Assembly: GCA_963849105.1 (NCBI GenBank)
Contig: CAWKGD010000002.1
Span: forward strand, 124,001 to 188,000
Source: CAVRXQ01 sp963849105
GTDB taxonomy: Bacteria; Actinomycetota; Acidimicrobiia; Acidimicrobiales; Bog-793
DNA length: 64,000 nucleotides
Direction: 5' to 3'
In this document: one piece after another, positions 16,882 to 24,889 of the stretch
How the letters are laid out: every line of letters starts with the position of its first letter
How positions within the stretch are numbered: position 1 is the stretch's first letter
Translations under genes and position numbers: made by a program
Notes under the pieces: generated by a model
Database searches by the model: none
Seen by the model: the letters and a program-made list of their open reading frames with translations, nothing else
What the model was told of the DNA's origin: nothing

Positions 16882-17210
16882 TCGGCCCGTCCGAAGTTCG
16901 CGAATCGTGTTTCGCGGGCTTCGGGGGGCACGGCCGCGTGTACGGGGGGCAGATCCTTCTTGCTTCGTTGACGTGCCAGGCCTCTGGGGCGAGACTGAAC
17001 CGCTGGGCGTCACCACGTCAATCGGTCCGAGCTATTTTGCATCGATCGCCCTCGGAGATCGCGCTCGATGCCTCGATCTGGGGTCTACCCACGGGATGTT
17101 CGCATTTGTTTAGGCGAGGATCAGGTCGTAAGGAACGAGACGAGAACGCGCAAAAGCCCAGCAAAAGGCCTGCGCCATTAGTCTTTCCGTCGCAACCAGA
17201 TCGCCCGGAG
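16882..17210. other. Intergenic stretch between cysN and lpd
   Basis: It holds a terminator-like hairpin close to cysN and no convincing gene. An in-frame open stretch continues upstream of lpd to 16938, but it has no SD and no resemblance to the family. The promoter of the lpd-E2-lipBA block must be here or just after the hairpin. Confidence 0.5.
16891..16924 (+). terminator. Hairpin after cysN
   Basis: A 14-bp stem (CCGAAGTTCGCGAA pairing with TTCGCGGGCTTCGG, two G-U pairs) with a 6-nt loop starts 9 bp after the cysN stop. It has no U-tract. Confidence 0.5.
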
Positions 17211-18641
17211 GTGGGTACGACTACGGATTCAGAACAGCGCGATCAGGAATTCGATGTCGTCATCGTCGGTGGCGGTCCCGGAGGCTATGCCACCGCGCTC
17301 TACGGCGCAGCGGCCGGGCTCTCGATCGCGATGGTCGAAAAAGACAAGGTCGGGGGCACGTGCCTGCACCGCGGCTGCATTCCCGCCAAGGAGTTCTTGG
17401 AGACGGCATCGGTCTTCCGAACGGTCGTGACGGCGAAGGAGTTCGGCATCGACGCCCGCCAGCCGTCGATCGACTTCTCGGTGAGCCTCGACCGCAAGCA
17501 GAAGGTCGTCGACCAGCTGTTCAAGGGATTGAGCGGATTGCTCAAGCACCGCTCGGTGACGACCGTCCCAGGCGTCGGCCAGCTGCAGGCCGATCACTCC
17601 GTGCGTGTGACGACGCCTGAAGGCGAAACGACGGTGCTGCGCGGAAAGCACATCGTTTTGGCGTCAGGATCCGTGCCGCGCTCTATTCCCGGATTCGATA
17701 TCGACGGCCAGAGAATCCTCACTTCTGATGAGGTGCTCGAGTTGTCGAGCCTGCCGAAATCCGTCGCGGTGATCGGTGCGGGGGCGATCGGGTGCGAGTT
17801 CGCTTCGATGATGTCGGACCTCGGCTCGCAGGTGACGTTGCTCGAGGCGCTGCCGACGATCCTCCCCGGGTGCGACAAAGAGGTCTCCGACGTTGTCGTG
17901 CGTTCGTTCAAAAAGCGCGGTATCGACATCCACGTCGGCGTCGCGGTTCGGGGCCACGATCCGAAAAAGCGCGGCACCACGGTGATCTTCGGCGAGAACG
18001 AGCGCGTCGAAGTCGACGCGGTGATCATCTCGGTCGGGCGTCGTCCGCTCTCCGACGGTTTGCTCGCAGAGGGGACCGGCGTCGATGTCGACGAACGCGG
18101 TTTCGTGCGCGTCGATCCGTTCATGCGGACGAGCGCGCCGGATGTCTTCGCCGTCGGTGACCTCGTCGAGACGCCGCAGCTTGCGCACGTCGGCTTCGCG
18201 GAAGGGATCCTCGTGATCAAAGAGATCCTCGACGAAACCGCGATCCCAGTCGACTACGGGAAGGTGCCGTGGTGCATCTACTGCCACCCGGAGGTCGCCT
18301 TCGCCGGCCTGACCGAGGACGAGGCGCGTGGCCGCGGACTCGACGTCGTCGTGCAGCGCGATCCCTTCGGCGGCAACGGGCGCGCGCGCATCCTGGGCGA
18401 GACCGACGGCCTCGTGAAGGTGATCGCGGAACGCGGCGACGACGGTCGCGCCGGCAGATTGCTCGGCGTGCACATGGTCGGACCGTGGGTGACCGAGCAG
18501 CTCGGTCAGGCGTACCTTGCGGTGAACTGGGAGGCGACTCCCGACGAAATCGGTCAATTCATCCAGCCGCACCCGTCGCTGTCGGAGACCTTCGGCGAGA
18601 CGGTGCTCGCGCTGACCGGAAGGGGACTTCACGTTGGCTGA
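17211..18641 (+). CDS. lpdA: Dihydrolipoamide dehydrogenase
   Basis: This flavoenzyme reoxidises the dihydrolipoyl arm of E2 with NAD. From GTG 17211 it has 476 residues: FAD motif VIVGGGPGGYA (about 18-27), redox-active disulfide CLHRGC (C51, C56), NAD-binding GAGAIGCEFASMM, a second FAD motif DVFAVGDLV and the catalytic His in QPHPSLSETFGE. The start is uncertain because GGAG immediately abuts GTG 17211. It is nevertheless the last possible start before the FAD motif, and the upstream sequence is not protein-like. It overlaps the E2 start by 8 bp. Confidence 0.95.
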   Translation: MGTTTDSEQRDQEFDVVIVGGGPGGYATALYGAAAGLSIAMVEKDKVGGTCLHRGCIPAKEFLETASVFRTVVTAKEFGIDARQPSIDFSVSLDRKQKVVDQLFKGLSGLLKHRSVTTVPGVGQLQADHSVRVTTPEGETTVLRGKHIVLASGSVPRSIPGFDIDGQRILTSDEVLELSSLPKSVAVIGAGAIGCEFASMMSDLGSQVTLLEALPTILPGCDKEVSDVVVRSFKKRGIDIHVGVAVRGHDPKKRGTTVIFGENERVEVDAVIISVGRRPLSDGLLAEGTGVDVDERGFVRVDPFMRTSAPDVFAVGDLVETPQLAHVGFAEGILVIKEILDETAIPVDYGKVPWCIYCHPEVAFAGLTEDEARGRGLDVVVQRDPFGGNGRARILGETDGLVKVIAERGDDGRAGRLLGVHMVGPWVTEQLGQAYLAVNWEATPDEIGQFIQPHPSLSETFGETVLALTGRGLHVG

Positions 18642-20418
18642 CATCACGATGCCGCAACTCGGCGAGACCGTCACAGAAGGGACGATCATCCGCTGGCTGA
18701 AGCAGATCGGCGACCTCGTCGCGCTCGACGAGCCGCTCTTCGAGGTCTCGACCGACAAGGTCGACTCCGAGGTTCCGTCGCCGTTTGCCGGCATCGTTTC
18801 GAAGATCTTCGTCCAAGAGGGGGAGACTGTCGACGTCGGCACGCGGCTCGCCGAGGTTGTGTCGCTTGCTTCGTCGACTGCGGAGGCGTCGGCTGTCGCA
18901 CCATCGGCGTCCGCTCCGCCAGCCGAGGTCCCGCCGTCGCCATCGCCACCGCCTTCGGCGCCCGAAGCGGCGTCCGAGTGGGCTCCGCCGCCGCCGCCAC
19001 CGCCTTTGGCGCCCGAAGCGGCGTCCGAGTGGGCTCCGCCACCGCCTCCGCCGCCACCGCCTTCGACGCCCGAAGCGGCGTCCGAGTGGGCTGCTCCGCC
19101 GCCGCCGCCACCGCCACCGCCACCTCCTCCGCCGCCACCACCACCCGAGTACATCGCTTCGCCGCAGGTGTCCGAGCCGGTGTCCGAATCCGCGCCTCCG
19201 CCACCGGCGCCATCTCCACCCGCAGCTCCCGAGCCGGAACCGGTCATCTCGACCGCGGCATCGGCGCCACCAATTGCACCCGTGCCTCCGATGGTGGAGC
19301 CCGATTTGTTAGAGGAACCTGAAGTGTTAGAGGAGGAGGAAGAAGAAGAGCGCGTTCCGGCGGGCGCGGTTGCCACCGCGGAAGTCTTGGAACGCGGACA
19401 CTCGTGGCGCACGAGTGTGCTCTCTCCGGTCGTCCGCAAGCTGATTCGCGAAAACGACCTCGATCCGGACGCGATCCCGGGCACCGGCGCCGGCGGTCGG
19501 ATTACGCGGGACGACGTGCTCGGCTACCTCGCATCCGCTGCGACGACCACAGCAGTTGCGGCCCAAGCGGCCACCGCCGCATCCCCGCCCGCATACGTAC
19601 CTTCGCCTCCACAAGCGGTCCCGTCGCGTCCCTTGTATGCCCCGACGCCCCCACAAGCGGCACCGGCGCGTCCCGCAGTCGCGTCGCCGCCTCCGCCGGT
19701 CGGCGTGCGCGATGAGATCGTCCCGTTCTCCGCAGTTCGACGGGTCACCGCCGAGCACATGGTGCGCTCGGTCCAGACCTCGGTGCACACGCTCGTCGCG
19801 ATCGAAGCAGACTTCGAGAACGTCGAGCGCGTTCGCAACGAACTGAAGGATCAGTTCCGAGTCGAAGAGGGGATCGGCCTCACGTATTTGCCGTTCGTGG
19901 CGCGTGCGGTGATCGATGTTCTCCGCGATTACCCGAACCTGAACGCCTCGGTCGGTGACGACGCGCTCATCGTCCACCACGACATCCACCTCGGCATCGC
20001 CGTCGACCTGCAGCGCGAAGGACTGATCGTTCCGGTGATCCACAACGCAGACGGCCAATCGCTGCGCGGCATCGCGCGATCGATCTCCGATATGGCGCGG
20101 CGCGCCCGCGAAAAGCACCTGTCGGCAGATGACATCACCGGCGGGACGTTCACGATCACGAACCCCGGTCCGTTCGGGACGTTCATCACCTCGCCGATCA
20201 TCGCCCAGCCGCAGGTAGCGATCCTCTCCACCGACGGTGTGAAGCGGAAGCCGGTCGTAATGACCGCACCGGACGGCACCGAGTCGATCGGCATCCACTC
20301 GGTCGGCGTGCTTGCATTGGTGTTCGACCATCGGGCCGTCGACGGCGCCTACGCGTCGGCGTTCGTGCGCGACGTCGCCTCGGTCATCGAGACGCGCGAC
20401 TGGCACGCCGAGCTGTAA
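18634..20418 (+). CDS. dlaT: Dihydrolipoamide acyltransferase (E2) with long proline-rich linker
   Basis: The E2 core of a 2-oxoacid dehydrogenase complex, 594 residues, starts at TTG 18634 with AAGGGGAC 7 nt upstream. Order of domains: one lipoyl domain (1-75, lipoyl K42 in STDKVDSEV), a linker of about 150 residues that is almost only Pro/Ala/Ser/Glu with three APEAASEWA-type repeats and long proline runs, an acidic segment (EEPEVLEEEEEEER), a peripheral-subunit-binding domain (SPVVRKLIRENDLDP), a second Ala/Pro linker, and the catalytic domain ending FDHRAVDGAYASAFV with the active-site His. With AceE and Lpd nearby it is most likely the pyruvate dehydrogenase E2; a SucB role cannot be excluded. 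Confidence 0.93.
   Translation: MADITMPQLGETVTEGTIIRWLKQIGDLVALDEPLFEVSTDKVDSEVPSPFAGIVSKIFVQEGETVDVGTRLAEVVSLASSTAEASAVAPSASAPPAEVPPSPSPPPSAPEAASEWAPPPPPPPLAPEAASEWAPPPPPPPPPSTPEAASEWAAPPPPPPPPPPPPPPPPPEYIASPQVSEPVSESAPPPPAPSPPAAPEPEPVISTAASAPPIAPVPPMVEPDLLEEPEVLEEEEEEERVPAGAVATAEVLERGHSWRTSVLSPVVRKLIRENDLDPDAIPGTGAGGRITRDDVLGYLASAATTTAVAAQAATAASPPAYVPSPPQAVPSRPLYAPTPPQAAPARPAVASPPPPVGVRDEIVPFSAVRRVTAEHMVRSVQTSVHTLVAIEADFENVERVRNELKDQFRVEEGIGLTYLPFVARAVIDVLRDYPNLNASVGDDALIVHHDIHLGIAVDLQREGLIVPVIHNADGQSLRGIARSISDMARRAREKHLSADDITGGTFTITNPGPFGTFITSPIIAQPQVAILSTDGVKRKPVVMTAPDGTESIGIHSVGVLALVFDHRAVDGAYASAFVRDVASVIETRDWHAEL
18958..19140 (+). repeat. Tandem repeats and (CCG)n-like tracts coding the E2 linker
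   Basis: A unit beginning GCCCGAAGCGGCGTCCGAGT occurs at 18960, 19011 and 19068 (periods 51 and 57 bp), separated by CCGCCACCG-type tracts. The repeats encode APEAASEW followed by 7-17 prolines. Such tracts are prone to slippage, and linker length may vary between strains. Confidence 0.85.
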
Positions 20419-20423
20419 CCGAG

Positions 20424-22085
20424 ATGCGCGAGTTGCGCGTACGCGGGCCGCTACGGGTACGCCAACTCGGACGCGTCGCCTACCGAGACGCGCTCGCGCT
20501 GCAGCACGCGCTTTTCCGTCGCAGCGACGAGGACTACCTGCTGCTGCTCGAGCACCCGCACGTTTACACCTTGGGGGTGCGGGCGAAGCCCGAGCACGTA
20601 ATCGACGATCCCGACGCGGTCGGTGCGCAGGTGTTTCGCGTCGATCGCGGTGGCGACGTCACCTACCACGGTCCCGGCCAGCTCGTGGGTTATCCGATCG
20701 TTTCCGTTGAACTTGGCCCGGGCGCGATTCCCTCCTATGTGCACGGTGTCGAACAACTGATCATCGACACGCTCCGCGACCTCGGGCTGAAAGACGTCGG
20801 CCGCGTCGACAACCTGCCGGGGGTGTGGGTCGAGCCCGACAGCGGCAATCCGCGCAAGATTTGCGCGATCGGTGTGCGCGTCAGCCGCGGCAGGACGATG
20901 CACGGCTTCGCGCTGAACGTCGCGCCGGAGCTTGCGATGTTCGACCACATCGTCCCGTGCGGGATCCCCGACAAGCCGGTGACCTCCCTCGCCGCCGAGG
21001 GGATCGAGGTGTCGATGCACGACGTCATCGACGCGCTCGTCGAACGGTCGCGGCGTGCGGCGATCTTTGCGAGTGCAGAGCGGGAACGGTCAATCGAGCG
21101 CCAGGGCGCGACGGACCGCGCCATCGCGGCGCGGTCCGTTGAAGCACCCTCGGCTGATCGGCCGCTCTTCCGGCGACTCGAAGCCGCCGGGATCGACCGG
21201 TCGGTCGCGGTCGAGATCGGAGCACGCAAGCCGAAGTGGATGAGGGTCGAAGCGCAGATGGGCTCTCCCTACCTCGCGCTGAGAAGGACGATGCGCTCTT
21301 TGGACCTCGTCACGGTCTGTGAGGAAGCGGGCTGCCCGAACATCTACGAGTGCTGGACGGACGGGACGGCCACCTTCATGATCAACGGGTCGCGCTGCAC
21401 GAGGGCATGCGGGTTCTGCCTCATCGACACCAGCCACCCGCTGCCGCTCGACGCCCACGAACCCGAACACGTGGCGGAGGCCGTCGCGCGGATGCACCTT
21501 GCGCACGCGGTCGTCACCGCCGTCGCCCGCGACGACCTCGCGGACGGCGGCGCAGCCGCCTTCGCGGAGACGATCGCCGCGATTAGAAGACGCACGCCGA
21601 ACACCAGCGTCGAGGTCCTCGTTCCGGACTGCAAGGGCGACCCTTCCGCGTTGAGGACGCTGTTCGACGCGAAGCCGGACGTCTTCAACCACAACCTGGA
21701 GACGGTTCTCCGACTGCAACGCGCCGTGCGCCCCTCCGCTTCGTACGCGCGCAGTCTCGCGGTGCTCGGAGCGGCGCGGGCTGCGGGACTCGTGACAAAG
21801 TCCGGACTGATCGTCGGCATGGGCGAGACCGCCGCCGAGCTCGACGGGGCGCTCGCAGACCTCGCCGCGGTCGGTGTGTCGATCGTCACGGTCGGCCAAT
21901 ACTTGCGACCTTCAGCGGCGCACCTTCCCGTTGTGCGGTGGTGGACGCCCGAGGAGTTCGAACAGCTGCGAACACGCGCGGCCCGGTTCGGGTTCGCGCA
22001 CGTCGAGGCGTCACCGCTCACTCGCTCGAGCTACCACGCCCGTCAGTCAGTCGAGGCGGCGGCGGCGCTGACGATCTCGGCGTGA
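20424..22085 (+). CDS. lipB-lipA: Fused octanoyltransferase LipB - lipoyl synthase LipA
   Basis: This single 553-residue chain carries both steps of de novo lipoate synthesis. Residues 1-220 are LipB: RGGDVTYHGPGQLVGYP, the catalytic lysine K145 (GNPRKICAIGVR) and the acyl-accepting cysteine C179 (VPCGIPDKPVTSL). Residues 260-553 are LipA, a radical-SAM enzyme: auxiliary cluster C299, C304, C310 (CEEAGCPNIYEC), radical cluster C325, C329, C332 (CTRACGFC) and the C-terminal RSSYHA serine ligand. A linker of about 45 residues rich in Arg/Glu/Ala joins them with no stop or frameshift. It lies 6 bp after the E2 gene whose lipoyl domain it would modify. Confidence 0.93.
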   Translation: MRELRVRGPLRVRQLGRVAYRDALALQHALFRRSDEDYLLLLEHPHVYTLGVRAKPEHVIDDPDAVGAQVFRVDRGGDVTYHGPGQLVGYPIVSVELGPGAIPSYVHGVEQLIIDTLRDLGLKDVGRVDNLPGVWVEPDSGNPRKICAIGVRVSRGRTMHGFALNVAPELAMFDHIVPCGIPDKPVTSLAAEGIEVSMHDVIDALVERSRRAAIFASAERERSIERQGATDRAIAARSVEAPSADRPLFRRLEAAGIDRSVAVEIGARKPKWMRVEAQMGSPYLALRRTMRSLDLVTVCEEAGCPNIYECWTDGTATFMINGSRCTRACGFCLIDTSHPLPLDAHEPEHVAEAVARMHLAHAVVTAVARDDLADGGAAAFAETIAAIRRRTPNTSVEVLVPDCKGDPSALRTLFDAKPDVFNHNLETVLRLQRAVRPSASYARSLAVLGAARAAGLVTKSGLIVGMGETAAELDGALADLAAVGVSIVTVGQYLRPSAAHLPVVRWWTPEEFEQLRTRAARFGFAHVEASPLTRSSYHARQSVEAAAALTISA

Positions 22086-23212
22086 GTTCGATCGATCTCC
22101 GCACGGCGCGCCGCCAACGCGCGGACAGGGTGCGCGGTCGGATCACCGAGCTTGAGATCGACGCGCTGCTGCTCTCGATCGGCGCCGATCTGCCGTGGCT
22201 CACCGGCTACGAGGCGATGCCGCTCGAACGGCCGACGGTGTTGGTGTTCCTCGCCGATGCCGACGCGACCTTGGTTGTCCCGAGGCTCGAGGCGCCGCGT
22301 GTCGATCACGACGACAAGCTCTTCGCACTTCGCCCATACGAAGAGACCGACGACGCCGTCGGGATCGTCGCCGACCTCGTCGGCAAAGCCGATCGCGTGG
22401 CTTTCTCGGATCGCGCCTGGGCGGGGCTGCTTCTGGAGTTGCAGGCGGCGATCCCCGACGCAACGTTCGGCTTGGCGTCGCGGGTGACCGGCCCGTTGCG
22501 GGCGGTGAAGGATGCCCACGAACAGGAGGCGATCGCGCAGGCGGGCGCAGCAGCAGATCGCGTCGCCGAGGCGCTGCTCGGTGGCGAGATCGCGCTCCTG
22601 GGCCGCAGCGAAGCCGACGTATCGAAGGAGATTGGCGCGCGGCTGTTGGCCGAGGGTCATCGCAGGGTGAACTTCGCGATCGTGGGGTCGGGTCCGAATT
22701 CGGCGAGCCCGCACCACGAGGCGGGGGAGCGAATGATTCGCGAGGGCGATGTCGTCGTCTGTGACTTCGGTGGCAGCTATTCGCTGAACGGAGACGTCGG
22801 CTATTGCTCGGACACGACGCGCACCGTCGCCGTCGGCGAGCCGGGAACGGAGTTCCGCGCGCTCTACGAGGCGCTCGAGATCGCGCAGAGTGCCGCGCTC
22901 GCCGCGGTCGAGCCCGGCGTCACCTGCGCGGAGCTCGACCGGGTCCCCCGGGCGCTCATCGACGACGCCGGTCTCGGCGCGGCGTTCATCCACCGCACTG
23001 GGCACGGGATCGGCATCGACGAGCACGAGGAGCCCTACATCGTCCAGGGCAACGAAGATGTCGTCGTCAAAGGAAACGCCTTTTCGATCGAGCCGGGGAT
23101 CTACCTCGACGGGCGCTTCGGGGCGCGGATCGAAGACATCGTCCTCGTCACCGAGGACGGCTCGCGCCCCTGCAACATGACGGAACACCGACTGGTCGTG
23201 CTGGACAAATGA
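22082..23212 (+). CDS. pepQ: M24 family aminopeptidase (Xaa-Pro dipeptidase-like)
   Basis: This is a dinuclear-metal peptidase of the PepP/PepQ group. The start is taken at GTG 22082, overlapping the lipB-lipA stop (GTGA), giving 376 residues; a longer frame to 21938 only reads through LipA in another frame. The creatinase-like N-domain covers about 1-125. The metal ligands are complete: Asp in VCDFGG, Asp in CSDTTRT, His in HRTGHGIGIDEHEEP, Glu in SIEPGIYL and Glu in RIEDIVLV. The substrate is probably proline-containing dipeptides. The symbol is by family only. Confidence 0.87.
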   Translation: MSSIDLRTARRQRADRVRGRITELEIDALLLSIGADLPWLTGYEAMPLERPTVLVFLADADATLVVPRLEAPRVDHDDKLFALRPYEETDDAVGIVADLVGKADRVAFSDRAWAGLLLELQAAIPDATFGLASRVTGPLRAVKDAHEQEAIAQAGAAADRVAEALLGGEIALLGRSEADVSKEIGARLLAEGHRRVNFAIVGSGPNSASPHHEAGERMIREGDVVVCDFGGSYSLNGDVGYCSDTTRTVAVGEPGTEFRALYEALEIAQSAALAAVEPGVTCAELDRVPRALIDDAGLGAAFIHRTGHGIGIDEHEEPYIVQGNEDVVVKGNAFSIEPGIYLDGRFGARIEDIVLVTEDGSRPCNMTEHRLVVLDK

Positions 23213-23261
23213 AGGTCAGAGGGCCCATCTGTTGGCGGCATTGCGCCGATAGCGTCGGAAC

Positions 23262-24134
23262 GTGACGTTTGCCAGGAGGAAGCTCCCTGTCGAGCTGCCC
23301 GAACGTCCCCTCCTCGTCGTCGCGCTCGACGGCTGGATCGACGCCGGCTTCGCCGCCGCGACGGCGCTCGCCGCCATCGTCTCGGACATCGAATCGGAGA
23401 CCTACGTCACGTTCGACCCAGACGAACTCATCGACCAGCGGGCGCGCCGACCGCGGCTGCGCATCGACGACGGGGTGCGGACCTCGATCTCCTGGCCCGA
23501 GCCGGCGATCATCGTCGGACGCGACCGGATGGGGACCGGCGTGGCGTTGCTCATCGGTCCCGAGCCGGACTACCGCTGGAAGCCGTTCACCGAAGAGGTC
23601 GTCAACATCGCGAAGGAGATGGGCGCGCGCATCGCGGTCGGCCTCGGCGCCTTCCCGATCGCCGCGCCGCACACCCGGCCGATCAAGCTCACCTCGACGG
23701 CGTCGAAACCCGAGCTCACAAAGAAGGTCGGCTTCATGCACGGCTCGGTCGACGTGCCGGCGGGGATCGGGGAGGTCATCAGCCACGCCTGTGACGAGGC
23801 GGGGATCCCGGCCGTCGGGCTGTGGGCGCGCGTACCGCACTACGTCGCGGCGATGCCCTTCGCGCCCGCCGCGCTCGCGCTCGTCGAAGGACTCTGTGAG
23901 GTCGGCGGACTCGTCTTGGGCACCGACGCATTGCGCGAGAGTGCCGACGAGGCGCGCCGCCAAGTCGACGAGCTCATCTCACAGTCCGACGAGCACAAGA
24001 CGATGGTCAAACAGCTCGAGGAGCAGTTCGACGCCGGCGCGGAACCGGTGATCGGCTTCGAAGGCGAGTCACTGCCGACGGGGGACGAGATCGCCGCTGA
24101 GCTCGAGCGCTACCTGCGCGGCGAGAACGGATGA
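23262..24134 (+). CDS. PAC2 (proteasome assembly chaperone) family protein
   Basis: This 290-residue protein starts at GTG 23262 and matches the actinobacterial PAC2 family: VVALDGWIDAGFAAATA at the N-terminus, TFDPDELIDQRARRP, the central GLGAFPIAAPHTRP and HYVAAMPFAPAALALVE. Archaeal and eukaryotic relatives assist proteasome or ATP-grasp-like assembly; the bacterial role is not settled. It ends with an acidic helical tail. Its stop overlaps the next start by 4 bp. Confidence 0.88.
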   Translation: MTFARRKLPVELPERPLLVVALDGWIDAGFAAATALAAIVSDIESETYVTFDPDELIDQRARRPRLRIDDGVRTSISWPEPAIIVGRDRMGTGVALLIGPEPDYRWKPFTEEVVNIAKEMGARIAVGLGAFPIAAPHTRPIKLTSTASKPELTKKVGFMHGSVDVPAGIGEVISHACDEAGIPAVGLWARVPHYVAAMPFAPAALALVEGLCEVGGLVLGTDALRESADEARRQVDELISQSDEHKTMVKQLEEQFDAGAEPVIGFEGESLPTGDEIAAELERYLRGENG

Positions 24135-24862
24135 CCGCTGGTCCCGCCGAGAGCGCGAATAGTGCGACGGCGGTCATCTTCGACATGGACGGGCTCTTGG
24201 TGGACACCGAGCCGATCTGGAATCGCGTCCAGGCCGAGACCCTTGATCGCGTCGGTGCCGACATCCGGCCACTCCTTGGTGCGGGACTCATCACCGGCAT
24301 GCGCGCCGATGAGGCCGTGGCGTTGTTCCGCCAGAGGCTCGGCTTCGACGGGGCGACCGACTCCGAGCTGGCCGAAGCGATCGTGCGCGGCGTGATCGCC
24401 CGGATCCCGAGCGAGGCGCGGCTGTTCCCGGGCGCGGTCGGCGCGCTCGAGTTCTGCGAGGCACGCGGCCTGAAGCTCGCCCTCGCCTCGGGGTCGGTGA
24501 CGCCGGTGATCGACGCCGTGCTGGATCGCTTCGATCTCCGCGAGCACTTCGATGTCGTCGTCTCTGCAGAGCGCGTGCCGCTCGGCAAGCCTCATCCGGG
24601 AGTGCTGCTGGCAACCGCCGAGGAGCTCGGCGTCGACGCGCGTCGATGTGTGGTCGTCGAGGACGCGGTGAACGGCTGCATCGCGGCGAAGGCGGCGCGC
24701 ATGACGGTCATCGGCATCCCCGAGCCTGGTACCGAAGACGATCCACGCTGGGCGATCGCCGATCTGGTCCTGGACACGCTCGTCGAATTCCCCTCTGCAC
24801 CGACCGCCGCATTGCTCGACGACGTGACGCGCGCCGCAGTGTCTCGAGCAGCGATTCGCTGA
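24131..24862 (+). CDS. HAD-IA family phosphatase / phosphoglucomutase-like hydrolase
   Basis: A 243-residue haloacid-dehalogenase hydrolase with motif I FDMDGLLVDTE (nucleophile D18, general acid D20), motif II ALASGS, motif III lysine in GKPHPGVLLAT and motif IV VVEDAVNGCIAAKAA. The helical cap after motif I makes it subfamily IA, like sugar-phosphate phosphatases (YniC-type) or beta-phosphoglucomutase. The substrate is not predictable. ATGA overlap with the PAC2 gene; it converges with leuS 28 bp away. Confidence 0.88.
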   Translation: MTAGPAESANSATAVIFDMDGLLVDTEPIWNRVQAETLDRVGADIRPLLGAGLITGMRADEAVALFRQRLGFDGATDSELAEAIVRGVIARIPSEARLFPGAVGALEFCEARGLKLALASGSVTPVIDAVLDRFDLREHFDVVVSAERVPLGKPHPGVLLATAEELGVDARRCVVVEDAVNGCIAAKAARMTVIGIPEPGTEDDPRWAIADLVLDTLVEFPSAPTAALLDDVTRAAVSRAAIR

Positions 24863-24889
24863 GGTTGCTTCGCTCGCCGGTCGGTTGGA

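Noticed and set aside
17664..19484. Long minus-strand frame rich in glycine (606 codons)
   Set aside because: It is the antisense reading of lpd and of the proline-rich E2 linker; the glycine runs mirror the CCG repeats.
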